DNA of 64,000 bases, from NCBI GenBank assembly GCA_047967505.1, contig CM106538.1; one strand, written 5' to 3'. This stretch comes from Dipteris shenzhenensis. Lineage: Eukaryota; Polypodiophyta; Polypodiopsida; Gleicheniales. Below are positions 31,341 through 44,969 of this stretch, piece after piece (positions within the stretch are counted from its first letter, which is position 1; every line of letters starts with the position of its first letter). The notes under the pieces were generated by a model, which did not search any database, was not told the origin of the DNA, and worked only from the letters and a program-made list of their open reading frames with translations. The position numbers and the translations under genes were made by a program.

Positions 31341-33370
31341 GCAAGTTGTTGAGCACTTACCTTGGCTGCTTTCTAGCAAAGAGTAAATGCATGGGGAAGT
31401 ACATCTTCCTCCTCGCTCTCTCTCCCTATTACCAAGATGGAATTTCCAATGCACTTTACACAAGAAGGATAAAGGTGGACTGCATACACAGCTCCCAAGC
31501 ACATGTTGCAAGGGGATGGGACTACTCCACCGCTCTATGAGAAGATTTGGAATAATGGACTTGCACCCTCGACATGGACCAGTCGGGAGGACTTGGAACG
31601 AAAAGGTAAGGAGACTTTTGCCCTCCTTCCTCAAAAATCTTTCTGTGAAGGGCGAGATGATCGTTCAAGATTAAACTTCAGAGAGTCATACCTGCTGCCT
31701 AAGCGTGAGACAATGAGCTCTGTTAAGGCTTCCCCTAAGCCGTCGACCATTGTCTTCTTCACGGGTCGTGGCTTCCTGCTCATAAAGTAGATCATGCACT
31801 ATAGCTCCTTTTCTGTCTTCACGTGGCTATTCGAACTATTCATGAGCTTCTACAGCTCCATGCTTGGCAAGACTCGTCTATGTAGCTGACGGTGTCTTTT
31901 AGTTACTCTGCGTAGCTCTGCAACCTTATAACCACCTCCCGTCAAAATGCCGTAGTCATCCTTAGCCACAAAAAGCAGGGCAACTATGAACTGCCAAAAG
32001 CAAGGCTTTCGTAGCATCTCGTTCTCTCATGTTCTTTCTCCCGAGTCTCTAGATAGTCTTATAACCTAGTCTTATAACCCGAGAGATTACACGAACTGAT
32101 CACCGTGCCCTCGCTTATATCTGCTACTCACGAACTCACGGCAGATATTCTTATATTGAAGCTAATGCTTCGTGTTTGGTCACGAATGGAGGAGCAGTAT
32201 TTATCCCCTGTGGCGCACCTCATAGTAATTGTGACCATCGAGATTTTACTTCTCTGGCTCACCCCAGGAGAGATCATTAGTTCGAGCTGAGAGCAGGCAG
32301 ATGGTCCGTCAGTAAGCTCTGTGCAACAGTATTAGTTGGGAGGCTCCCGGCTAGCTCTATTCCACGAGATAGTATTTCTGCATATATTGTGATATTTGCT
32401 ACACAACACGATAGACCAACACGATAGACACAAGGGATGATTTGAGTTCACAAAGTTTCCTCAGTCGAATAGATGAACTCATTTAATCGTAGGTGAGATT
32501 CGCAAGAGACCAGAACAGTCGCCTTCCCTCCACTATTGCCAGAACAGTCTCTCGATGCAGGTCCAGGTAATAGTCACTCGACTATTAGATTGTAGGAATG
32601 GTGAGTTGAAACATCCGACACTCCAGCTGCACCTATGAAACACGGTCGTTTCGAGTCTCCTCCTCTCTGTTAGGTTCATAATGCTCCAACCTACAAGTCT
32701 GGGGCTTGTTTAAAACGCTATCTACTCGGTAATGCTTGTCGCCTACGCTGGCCGGCTTTAACTTCAGAAATCATGTTTGGACCTTGGAGATCTACTGCGT
32801 AGCAAAACTCAAGCCGCCTTTGGGTTCGAAGTCTCTACTAAGATAAACACTAGATAAGGAGGCGAAGAAGGAACACTACATAATTTTATTTTGGGTTCGA
32901 TATATACGGAAACTGGAACCGTGAAAGCGAAGAAATGGTCATCTTCACAGTTCCCTTGTCTTCTTCACTTGTCTCTCTTTACTTTTCAAGCATGCGAGAA
33001 TCACACCACGGTCGCTTTCTGAGAAAAGATGTCGCTGGTGCAACCGAAACGCTCACAATAGCCCTGATCTGTAATGATAAATATGCGCCTTGTTGCATGT
33101 ATCCTTGGGCGGCCAAGGATCGTCTGGTTGCCCGAGAAAGGTTACCCATGCATAACGACAGAAGTCGATCTGCACTTGGTTCTAGGAACGGGGAAGGGAA
33201 GATTTCGGTGACCTCGACGTATTGCGCCCTGTCGTATTGTTTTACGCATAAGAAAGAATTTCCTTGGCTACATTACGACGTTGAGATTGTAGGAGGTTGT
33301 AAGCCCAGAGGCTCTGAACTCAGTACACGGTCCCTTCCTGCACACACACACACAGATCTCTAGGAAGGCA
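31341..33370. other. Unclassified segment of distinct composition
   Basis: Lower in simple sequence and richer in G/C than its flanks, with several plus-strand frames of 60-140 codons (31387-31674, 31503-31790, 32935-33363) but no domain I can name. No long frame spans it. An organelle-derived (NUMT-like) insertion is one possibility suggested only by composition; an old unclassified repeat is another. Confidence 0.3.
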
Positions 33371-35500
33371 GTATATTTCACTTCAACATTGAGGCTTCTT
33401 CTTTACGTGTAGAAAGTCATCACGTTAAGGCATCACGATAGTCTAATTGAATCCAAAATGTTTCTTTCAAGAATTTATACGATATTTTATAGTTGTTAAT
33501 AGTTAACACACCTGTTAAAAGGTTGTCATATGACTATATCGTGTTTCTAAGAATTTTGCTCATAGCATGGAAGAGTACTATGATTTGGGTGAATGGATCA
33601 TGAGATATCGGCGGGACATGTTTTAAGTGTGGATAAGTTACCATAGAATAAGGTGCTATGGCTCTTTAGTTGCCATGGGATAACTTGCCATGGATTTTTA
33701 TATTTCTTAAGTACACGAATTTTTCAAAGGATGCCATGAAAATTTATGTTTCCCATGAAGCTTGTTGCATGATATTTTTGGGAGATAGGATAGGATTGGA
33801 TATGAGCACGGTCCATTTTCAGGATTACTCAAGCAAGAAAATGGATGAAGTCCTTGGTATTTTTTGGGCATTCATTAATATATGATTTCGACCAAAGTAA
33901 TTAGGAATTTCTCTTTATTATAAAGATTCCGTTAGAGAAATTCCTAAGCGCAGGAATCAGGACCTTGTGATTTCTTTGGAGTATAAGGAAAATTTCCTTC
34001 GTGATGAAATGTAATTATGATCCCCCTAACCTTTTACTACTCACTCATCTTACCTCTTGGCTTCATGCCATTACTCGAGCCTTTGAGCATGCTTATGGAA
34101 GAGGATGTAAGGGTCTCATTGAAGGTCCCCTAGCATTGGATTCTCCTTATATGGTTTCCTAGCGCATTCCCTTCCCAAAACTGATAAGTATATGCAAGTG
34201 GGGCAAGTTTATTATGTTAAGAGGGAAACTTTACTCTTAGACATTCTCTTACTACAGTTTGTTACTTGGGAATCATACACTTACACTAAGGCTACTTGGG
34301 ATTCCTATACTATAGACATGAAGTTCATTGCTTGAAAAGAACAATATAAAGATGGCATTTCTAGTATTATAGAGATTAATGTTTTTGTTAGGTTTAGGAT
34401 TTGGGTGACTTTGGTAAGATTTCCGTTTCGACCATATGGTGAGATTGTTTTGGCATTCTTTAATCCAAGGTGATAAACACTATACCATTGGAACTTGGAA
34501 TTTGTGTTTAAATTGAAACAAGGGAATGGGAAACATGAGGAGAAAGAGCAATGTCTTTGATGATTATTATTTGAGGATTTCTTTATGGTACAAATTTTCC
34601 TTTATGGTGAATGGATTGATGCTTTTAGGTGCCACTTGTTTGGCCTCTATGCTATCCTCCTACCCATTGGCATCTTATCACAATATGTTATGCCTAGGAT
34701 GTCATTGACGTTTGAAGAGATTTTCGGGCCCTATGTTCTAGATTATTCAAGTGAAAAATGTGATCATCTTGGATATATGTTGAGTCAAGATACATATTAT
34801 CTACCCTTTCATCTATATGCAGGTTTATATCCATTTTTTTAGGGTTCTTGTGTGCAGGCCTAACATGATGCAACATCATGATTGGTTGAGGTTTGATCAA
34901 AAGACTTGGTTGGAATACCCAAATTTATGGTTTACTTGAGATTCCCACTTATTAATTGGATTAACTAAAATTTTATATGCATTTCTTCATATCTTTAATT
35001 GCCCACCTCTGATTACTATTGAATAGTAAAATGCCAAGATTTGATTATGCTATTCTAGATCGAGTGACACGGATAACAACTGTGTGCCAGTATTGAAGCC
35101 TGTAATCCCACAATTCATAGCATACATGTTCTAACGGGCTATGTTTGTGAATGGATGCAGGTGAGTTGGCATACCTCTCCATCAGGTTTGCATTAGAAAA
35201 TCTAATGCAAGAAGACACGGTGTTGGCAACTTCGAGAAACACTCTACAATGGATTTTCTCCAAGTATTGTTAAATGTAATTGAACTCTGTATTGGAGACT
35301 AATCATCAGTATCATTGTACTTTTTGCAATGTCCTGAGATAAATGTGAGTATAATAATAGACTCCCACTTTGACACTTTGTTAAGAGGAATGATATGATT
35401 CTCACTTATGAAGTATTGAGGTTGGTGATTAACGGACTATGCTCACTAGTTGTTTGGAAAGGGCAATAGTAGATGTTTGTAATTGATTGACTTTGACATT
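33371..35500. other. Intergenic, nothing recognised
   Basis: AT-rich DNA with only short random-looking frames. I see no protein motif, LTR or TIR. Confidence 0.5.
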
Positions 35501-35544
35501 GAAAACCGGTCCAGTAGTGTAATAGGATAGATGTTTGATAGGTT

Positions 35545-35625
35545 AAAACACACACACACACACACACTCTTACACACATTTATGTATGCACATACACACA
35601 CACACACTCCCATACACTCTTACAC
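35545..35625. repeat. (CA)n-rich simple sequence
   Basis: Two (CA)n runs separated by TTACACACATTTATGTATG-like DNA, followed by C-rich sequence. Confidence 0.8.
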
Positions 35626-37550
35626 ACTTTTGAAATACATTCACTTCCCCCTATTTTACACTCATTCCCCCTCTCACCTATTTAAAAAGGTTTAAAGAAC
35701 CTTCCCTTTTCAAAACCCCCCCTCTCCACCAACTTCCTCTCCTCATTGTCAACTTTTTTTATTTGCTTGGAACTTCTTGAGCATTTTTCTTGGCTTGTGA
35801 GCCTTTGGTTTGTGGCCGTTGGAGGCCGCTACCTTCTTCTTTTAAACCCCACGTTTCATGCTTTTGGTTTTTGGCAATCTTCTTCATGCAAGAGTCTTCT
35901 TTTTTCATATGTTATTTGCCTTCTCTATTTTAAAATAGTACCCCAAACAAGGTGTACAATTTAAACCAATCCTACTTGGTAGAACAATTTCGTTTGTTCT
36001 TTAAACCACTCTCGATTTTCATCTAATGTGATAATGAAAAAAAATTCATACAGTATAGTATGCCCTATGCAACATACTAATAACTCTTTATTCACATGAT
36101 TAGTGCATTTAAGACTAGCTAGGATTAAGACTCATTTTACCTTGGTTTGGATGAATGTAAGTCTCACCACCTATTCCCCTTGGATTGTCAACTCTCCCCT
36201 CTTGTTTAGGCTCAACACCCCCTACCTAGTTTACCTCACCTAACCGCACTTTTAGCTAACCCACAATGGCAAGACAACTTTTTTTCTAACCCCCACCCAC
36301 TGCCCACGTCTGGACCTTGCCTCACTTTATAACTCATGCCCACCGCCTTTAAAACCTCCTCTTGTTTTGTATGTAGCCCGTCTTATTCTTACCTCTGATT
36401 TACCCTCGGGGGGGGGCACTCATCACATGTAACCCTATCACGTGAGTTCAGCAGAAGGATATTTTTTATTTCTAAAATTTACAGAAATAAATATACATAA
36501 GGGACTATTTAAAATAGTTTTGGGAAAAATTTACAGATTTGTATAAAAAAGGGGTACATTTTATTAATGAAAAATTTACAGATAAGGGATTTTAAAAATA
36601 GGCCTTGAACGCACATGGTATAGAGGGTTTATACATAGTGACCCCCCTGAGGATTCACCACTCTTTTACGTGATCGCTTCTTCTACAACCCACTTTTTTT
36701 GCAAAGTTCCACAAAGGAAAACTTAAGCCTGTCGTTGCTCTCTAGCTTGTCCGGCACCTTGGCTGCCTCAGGTTTTCCTTGCACCTGATGTAATCCCCCC
36801 TTGGTACTCTACTGCAATTCCTTTATGGCTCTTCTGCTTGACACTCCATTGGATGCTTCTCAGGCACCCGCTATTACTACCATGTTGCCAACTACATGGA
36901 GGCCTCTTCCACTTGATTTCTTCCACTTGTGGGTTCTGCCTTGATCTTCGTCGGCTTCGTTATTTGCTTCCCTGCTTGGTTGCCTCTGTCTTCGTCACAA
37001 GTGACTTCAACTTGCACTTCGGTGGCATTTTTTCTTCTAGCATGTGTAGCTTCTTATCTTTCTATTACTCTTCGTACTTCATGTTCCGACTCAGCGCCAT
37101 GTGCCCAACGCTCGTGGAGGGGACTTTTTTTGTTTAGTTGATAATACACGATGAGTTCAAAGTCAGCCACCTTTTTCTTTTGCTCTCTGTAAGTTTTATG
37201 TGTGTTTAATCTACTAAAGCGCCATGTCGCCAGAAATCGAGAGGTCGCCAGCTTTTTCTTTTACTTTAGCTCATATGTGAGCTTCGTAGTTTGCCACCTC
37301 AGCTTGCTAGCCCGTTGCGACTCACTGAGAGTTTTGTTGTTTGCAAGAAGGATGATTCCAGCTGCTTACTCGCGACGGCCCCGTCCTTGCTTGTGCACAC
37401 TTAGCCTCAGTCTTTTTCCCTATGTCATGCCTTATAAATAATTAAAAATATATATAAATGTTAGTTAGCTATACTTATGTACACACTCATATTTACACAC
37501 TTAGTTAGTAAGGTATTTTTAACTCCTTTAGATGCGTAGACATCGTTTTA
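35626..37550. other. C/T-rich intergenic stretch, no gene recognised
   Basis: Includes a G7-G8 run near 36409-36416 and two words with 'aaatttacag' (36476, 36530, 36577). Leucine/serine frames around 36838-37441 are explained by C/T-rich composition. Nothing here can be assigned. Confidence 0.45.
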
Positions 37551-37554
37551 TTTT

Positions 37555-37618
37555 ATTATATATATATACATATATATGTATATATATACATCCATATATA
37601 TATATATATATATATATG
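37555..37618. repeat. (TA)n microsatellite
   Basis: TATATA runs interrupted by CATATATG and CATCC. Confidence 0.9.
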
Positions 37619-38780
37619 ATTTTCTTTATCGTCCCTCTTTTTTCACTTTTTAGGTACGGTTTGGCTCTTTACTCTCTTAAAGTCGTTAAGGACTTTATAA
37701 CTCTAATTGTTTATATATTTTTTCTTTTTAAACTTTATTAACCCTTCCCCTGATTCCCCTTTTCATGTGTATATATGTTATTGCTCACACAAGGTCATAG
37801 AATTTATTTAAATTGGATCTTTCCTTTTAAGGTTTTTTGTCTGACCTTTTTTCCTATTTAATTACATATAGATAATTGAGATATACTCTACTTAAACATA
37901 CAGTAGGCTTTTTTAGTTCTTTATCTTTTGAGATAAATTGTTTTTTCACTTTCTTAAAATAATTTTGGTTCCTTGAAAGAAGGGTGTACCCCCCAATTTA
38001 ACTCTTTTAATTCAATTATCTCATGATGGTGAGGACCATGCCCTCATTGCATCTCTTTATGGGTGTGGAATACCCCCCATGCACTATTTGTGCCTTTAAT
38101 CTTCAATAATTCTCATTCTTTTACAAGGGTGTGGAATATCCCCCTTGCTTGTTTGTTTTTATAAAAAAGAGTGAATTTAATTTTGTCCTAGATTTAAGGG
38201 TATGGACTAACCCCCTCAATAATATTTTTTGTGGTGGTTTCCATAGCTAGTTTCATTTTTGCTCTTTTATCTCTAGTAATTCTGGTAAAATTTCCTTTAG
38301 GAGGTTATTCTTTTATTTTGAGATTTTGAAAGGTCTATCAATTATGGATATGGAATACCCTTCATGTCACATGTGATGCTACTTTTGCATTATTCTCTTA
38401 TGGTTTTTTCAAAGATTTACTTGTGAATCTAGACGGTTGTCTATGTTCCTTGGTAAAGCAATAATACACCAGGGGATACAGGCATTACCTATCTACCCAT
38501 TTGAAATGATGATATTCTAATACTTCATTTTTCCTGGATGGTGGTAGGTAAGTGGACCCTGACCTCGGAGCTTGGACTACCTGATGGATTTGACACGTTT
38601 GTACTATATCTTTGCTTAAATTCACAACCTCAATACAATGAAAAATTCTATTGCTGATCATATTACTCAGGTCAAAGTTATGTCAATTTTGGTTTTCTTA
38701 AAAATTTCAATCCATTTATTATATGCAACTTTTTATTATCCAAATTATTGAATTAATTGTATGGTTCATTTATTGATGGG
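37619..38780. other. AT-rich intergenic, nothing recognised
   Basis: Between 37980 and 38360 the phrase 'ggtgtggaatAcCCCC' or close variants recurs ('gggtgtggaatacccccc', 'gggtatggactaacccc'), about once per 90 bp, suggesting an old degenerate tandem repeat. Confidence 0.4.
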
Positions 38781-38793
38781 ATTATTAAATCTA

Positions 38794-38878
38794 AACACAC
38801 ACACACACACACCCACGTAAACATAGACATAGACATAGACATAGACCTAGACATAGATATAGACATAGACACAAACAC
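38794..38878. repeat. Compound (CA)n and (ATAGAC)n microsatellite
   Basis: (CA)n at 38797-38813 followed by about ten ATAGAC/CTAGAC units. The same compound repeat in reverse order occurs at 40824-41090. Confidence 0.9.
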
Positions 38879-39761
38879 TATTGCAGATGAAATGACAACA
38901 TTGCGTGGGTTCTCAAAAAAAGGTTCCATTAACTTCTTAAGAATACTTCCTTATTTTTTAAAGTAGTCTATTTTTTCACAGGTCTATCTCCCTAAAAAAA
39001 AGATTCTACAAGTGAGCATAAACTTAAGCAATGCAACTTTTTAAAGTGGACTAAATACACATAGTTTAGTCTTTGTACTTAGCTACACATGGATGTGGTC
39101 TTCATAACACATGCCAGGTTATGATTTTCTTTTTTGGATTGCAATAAATATTTTACATTCTCAAAACTACCCTAAGATTCTGTCATTGTTGATGGTATAC
39201 AAAATATTTTTTCACAAGTCTATCTTAAAAAAAAGGATTCTACAAAAGAGCAAATATATATAGTGCTACTTTTCTGAAAAGTGGTTTAAATACATATAGT
39301 TAGGTCTTCATACTGAACTACACATGATTGTTGTCTTCAAAACACATACCAAATTATTGGATTACAAGAAATATTTTATGCCCACAAAAATAGATTAGGA
39401 TTTCATCATTGCGGATGGAATAGAAATTTATTTCAAAGAAAATTAATGTGAAAGGTATTTTTCTTTAAAAAAACTTATGCAACAACAAGATAACACCACC
39501 ACTTCCCTTCATTGCTAATGTTTCACTCATATGCACTAAATTACCTACTTGCATAGCAACCTTTGACAACTTCATCACACATAACCTGGTGATGACCGAA
39601 GAGTAGTTGGAGACTCTACATTGGTAGATCTCCATCTATCCAACTACTTCTAGAGCTTTTCGAGGTACACAAGATCGTTATGGCATAGTAGAGTGTTGCA
39701 CAAGTGAGCTTTCTCAAACCTTTGAAAATTATAAATCCTCTCATTATTTTATCATAAACAT
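38879..39761. other. Intergenic, degenerate duplication
   Basis: A stretch around 38970-39180 (aaaaaagattctacaagtgagc... acatagtttagtctttgtact) recurs degenerately at about 39215-39420. No gene is recognised. Confidence 0.4.
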
Positions 39762-40050
39762 ATGACATAACTCAATGTTGTTATTGAGTTGTGTCATAAG
39801 TTTCACAAAAATATTGGAAATTTTTTCCCTTAAAAATACCCCTGCCTTCCCCCCCCACCTCCCCCAAAAAAGAAAAAACATGAAAATGATGACAGACCTT
39901 GATAATGGCATTTAGTTGCATCAGATCTCCAAAATTTTTTTTTTGATGATGCAACTCGATGCTGTTATTGAGTTGTGCTTTTCTTCTCTTTTTTTCTTTT
40001 TGTATTGTGATGATGCAACACGATGCTATTCTCAAGTTGTGTCACAAATT
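39762..40050. repeat. Three related hairpins (GCAACTCGAT/ATTGAGTTG)
   Basis: 39762-39797 has 15-bp arms with one mismatch around GTTGTT. Related inverted repeats lie at about 39949-39977 and 40012-40046, all with the theme AACTCnAT...ATTGAGTT. Confidence 0.65.
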
Positions 40051-40823
40051 TCATGTTTTTGATGACATATATTTGAAGCTTAGGAAAATTTCATGACATG
40101 CCCATCGAATTGTATTGTATGTTTTCTTTTCAAAAATGAAAACACATGAAACTCATGACACAAAAATGTGCCATGGTTGTGCTACCTAGGATTACTCTAG
40201 AATCCAATTGGTTGAGGCTCACATTGTAAGCGATTAGGGAACAACCCCATGCAATTTATTTGTGTCTTAGAACTAATCTTGAGTTTACTTGTTGTTATAG
40301 ATTTTTTCATTGATTTTTTGCATTATTTATGAATCTTCAAGAGGATTTTGTGCACCACATTCACGAAGTACAAAGAGGAATGAGGAAAATGTGATTGTTG
40401 ATAATATCAAGGAGGATGGATAAACTACTTCATCTCCTAAAGATCATCATCATTGTTAATGAAGAGCTTAGGGGTGTGGATATAAATGAGGATGCTACAC
40501 ATGATGGTTTCTAAGATCTTTTGCATAATTGTAGGCTAGAAATAAAAAAAGTGCTTCTTTGATTTTGATATAATGGTGCTTGAGAAATTGAGATCACTTT
40601 AACTTATTCCCATCTGCATACCATGGGTTAATGGAAAATATGCTCTTCAATATAAATTTTTAGATTGAGTAGAATAAAAAGCATGATTTATATTTTTGGA
40701 CTTATGATAGGAAGCCATGTTTCCTAAAATGATTTAAATTGGTACTTTTTACTGGTACAAAAAGAAATATTCGATTTAGTTCTCATTTGTGCGCAATAGT
40801 TCTCACTTCATTTTTAATAGTGT
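40051..40823. other. Intergenic, nothing recognised
   Basis: AT-rich DNA without a supported feature. Confidence 0.5.
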
Positions 40824-41090
<267 letters not shown>

Positions 41091-42960
41091 CTATTCACTT
41101 TTTACCTTACAGTTACTTTACCTTTTTTCCCTTCTCCCCCCCCCTCCCCCCCCCCCCCCCCCCTTTTTTACCTTCTCTCTCAAAATTCCTCTCCCCCCTT
41201 ACATATACACTCCTTGTCTTTTTATCTGATTGACACTCCCCAACCCCTTAATTTCCCCTAAATTCCTAAGTCCCCTATTAATTTTTTCCTATCTTCTAAT
41301 TTTTTCCTATTTTCTTGTTCTTTGTCCTTTCTATTTGCCCAATTTTTTTCTAGTTTCTTATTTGTCCCTATTTTCCTTTTTTCCTAAACTCCCTAAACTT
41401 TTTTGCTAAATTCCCTATTTTTTCCTTTTGTTGAATTTCCCAATTTTCCTAATTTTTTCTTTTTCCTATCCCCCCCCTAGTCTCTTTTTCCCTTCTCCAA
41501 TTTTTGCCTAATCTTTCCTTCTTAATCTCTTAATTTTCTTAAAATTATGATTTTTTCTTTTTTTTTACTATGTCTCGTTAATTTTGCCCCACTCCAATAC
41601 CCTCCTCTTATTCTCTGCCTAATTTCATCACTTCAACTTACCCCTACTTTACCTTATTTGCACTCCATGACTATTCCCTATTTTTCCCTACCCCCCCCCC
41701 CCCCCGCCCCGCCTTTTCCCCTTAGTTTAAAAGGGGACTTTAAACACTAAATACCCCTAGTACCCCCTTCTTAGTTTAAAAGGGGACTTTAAACACTAAA
41801 TACCCCTAGTACCCCCTTCTTACTTTACCTCGCTACGCGAACCTATCAAAGTTCCTCGTTGCACGAGCTCTACACCTCCCTCACATCCCCCTAGACCTCT
41901 CACCTCTCACCTCCCCCGACTCTCCTATTTACCCTCTTATCCCCTAATTCACTTAATTAACTAACTCTAGTCCTACCTTACTATCCCCGCCCATTCACAC
42001 ACTTCTCCCTTATCACTAATGCTCCTCCTCGACATGCGTGGCCTTTGATGGCTCATCTCCCCAAACTACCAAAACCCCCCTACCTACCCTGACACTCCGC
42101 AGCCTGACTGACCCGACCCCTCTCCCCTATAAGTACTGGCACTCCTAGCCTCTCACTCCCACTTCACACACTCCAAGCCTTTTCATTACTTCGCATGACC
42201 TTTCCTCTTACTGTGTCTCTTCACAGCTATGCTGCTCGCTGCTACTCCCTGCCACAGTTCCACTGCTCTCCCCAATACTTCGGTCCACTGTGCAGCCTCG
42301 ATCTCGGCTCCCATGTATGTGTATGTCCCACACAGTCCACATACCTCTCTAGTTTGCTTTGGTTCTCTCTTGTCTGCTCTGCTCTAGTCTATACCTCGCA
42401 TTGCATCCGCACAAGCAGCACAGCTTCCCCCTTCGAAGGTGCTCTTATCTTCTGTACTTTAGCATAGACTTCGTGCCCGCCATGGACTCTCAAGTCCTTT
42501 CTTATTTAATTTTTCCTTTCATATAACCCACCCCTCTTTCTTTCACCACACCTATGCTAGTCCTTTTATATTAGTCATTTTTTACATTAGTCTTTTAGTT
42601 TTCCTTCTTTTTCATTCTCCTCTCTTAATTCTCTTAATTTTAGTCCTTTTTCTTAATCTCCACTTCTAATCCGTCCCTTTTAATTTCCTTTTTACTTCCC
42701 ATGTTATCCCCCTTCTTTACCTATTCTTTTCTTATTTAGGTTTACCCCTTAATTTTCCTCTGTTTCTTAATTATTCATGTAAACTCCCTTTTTGATTTTC
42801 TTTATTTATCTAAACACTCCCTTTTCCCTTTTATTAATTTCCCCTCCTCACTAATCTAATCCCCCCTCCCCCCTCCCCTCCCCTTTCTTTCTTAATTTTC
42901 TCTCCTCTCAAACATTAACCCCCCCTTTTTTTAATAAACTTGTTGGGTGATTCCACTTTT
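41091..42960. other. C/T-rich tract with homopolymer C runs
   Basis: C-runs at about 41146-41162 and 41689-41705 lie within pyrimidine-rich DNA. A TATA-like CTATAAGTAC at about 42127 is followed by a C/T-rich leader, but no convincing gene follows. It may be an end of an unclassified element; I cannot show it. Confidence 0.45.
41721..41818. repeat. Perfect tandem duplication, 49-bp unit
   Basis: Two near-identical adjacent copies beginning CTTAGTTTAAAAGGGGAC and ending in ACCCCCTT. Confidence 0.9.
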
Positions 42961-44510
42961 GAGGTTAGAATTATAGCTGAAAAAATCTTCCATTGCTTTG
43001 TGCCATCGGTGGTCCAACATGTAAATTTGTCACTTTTTTAATTTATGTTATCAGCGTGTAGTAGGACACTATGCACACCTAACTTTGAGCTGTTTTTTCT
43101 TCGATAATGTCATCGCTGTGTCGATGTTCCATTATCATGGATCTAGTGCTACCATTGATTGATTGTTTTACTTAGTGGCATTGTGGCTATATTTGGCTTA
43201 CACAGTCAGTGGGGATAGATTGTCTCAAGAGAGATAGATAGTTTGGAAAGGTAATTTAGATAATGACATGTGCTAGGCAGTCATGATTTATTGCATTGAT
43301 ACTAGACATCCTTCTACATAATAGCAACTGGAGGCAAATAGCACCTCAAACGTTCTATATATAGACTACTCTAACTTTTAGAGCTCCCTTTGGTATCACA
43401 TCTTCACAATATGAACTTATTTCGCAATACTGTCCATGCATATCGACATATCTTCCTCGATTGAGAATTTAAGGTTTACTTAATTGAGTTGTAATGATTT
43501 TGTGACATATGGGCTTGTAGCCTCTCTTTTGCATGTCTGCAGTTTGTGCCTTAGGTTTATGGGTGGACTCTGGTATCATCCGATTGCCTTAAAAACATGT
43601 GTAAATTGATATATTTCAGCATGTGAAAGGTGGTCCGATATCTTTTACTGAGTTCTCCATTTATCTTTGGATTGCACAATTATGGGTGGAATTCATGCAT
43701 GAAATGATCTCTGAACAATTGTAGAAAATGCGGTTAAGTCCCTCTTTGAATTTAGCAGTAGATATGTTGGTGATTTCGTAAGTTACCCTTGATGGCATGA
43801 CTCAAATAATTAGGGTGTAAACTACTATATATGCAACCTTTATCATGGTTCCCTTGAAAGTGTGGATGGCCTGAGTTTTAGACGATTGAGCATGCGAGCT
43901 CTCTAACATCCGTGCTGCTTTTCTATGTTCTTGAAATATTAAGAGAGAGTCTTCCTTACATGGCACTAATCAACTATGTACTTAGTCCTTTAGTTTTTCT
44001 TTTTGCTTGTACCTTATCTTAATGGCTCCCTTTATACTAGGCAATCTAATCTTTGGCTCATGAAATTTGGACTTGTGAGCTTGGCAACTCTATCTAGCTT
44101 AGAACTTTGAGCAATTATTCTCTTTTCAGGCTAATTATGATATAGCTAGGTCTCTTGGTTGACCTACTGGGTCATATTCCAAACTACAATAACAAGAAAT
44201 CGGGGTCTATGACACCTGCACTCCCAAGCTAGAAGATGTATGTAGTCTAACATAACCTTCTCTTGGATGGATGTAGGTACCAGTCCCCAACACTAGTATA
44301 TGTCTCGATGTAGCTGCCAATGAGATCATGTCTTCATTGCTATATGTGCTCTTCATTACTCCTAATTAGGAGTTGTAATTTCTATATGATTTCTACCTTA
44401 TTTTATTTCTCATGTCACTATAAGTGTAATATTAAGATTTGCAAGGAGTTTTTTTGACCTGTAATATCAGGTTCAAAACCACTACCTATTCTCAGGCCGG
44501 TTTCTGTAAG
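42961..44510. other. Intergenic, nothing recognised
   Basis: Mixed-composition DNA; no frame or repeat I can support. Confidence 0.5.
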
Positions 44511-44539
44511 CCTAACACACACACACACACACACACACC
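44511..44539. repeat. (CA)n microsatellite
   Basis: Simple (CA)14 run. Confidence 0.95.
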
Positions 44540-44969
44540 ATGCACATAGGGTGATAGGATGACCTAGAGGTTATCCCAAACTATCGGCCTTGGTTTGCAA
44601 GAATGCAATTGTAGAGATTAAGAGATGAGAGTGGAAAGATTCACCTTGACCCTCAACAGATTCTAGAGATGACCATGGAATTCTATTAGAGCTTGTTTCA
44701 ATTTGAGGAACTTTCTCCCTAGAGATGACCATGGAATTCTATTAGAGCTTCTTCATGTAGCCCCAGAGGCAATGTGGACCCACATCCTAATAGTGGTCTC
44801 CTAGAGCATGAGTAGACAAATAGACGAGCCTTTCATTAATGAAAAGGTCTAGTAAGACCTCACATAGCTCCTTTTATAAAAGTGTCCGAGACCTATCCTA
44901 GAGAGGATGGATTAATACCATCCTTCTTTAGGCACTTCTGGGTGTTTATCCACAATCCCCCTTCTACTA

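Noticed and set aside
36838-37441. Possible membrane-protein frames in the C/T-rich stretch
   Set aside because: Leucine/serine/phenylalanine content follows from C/T-rich DNA; no conserved frame, start context or partner.
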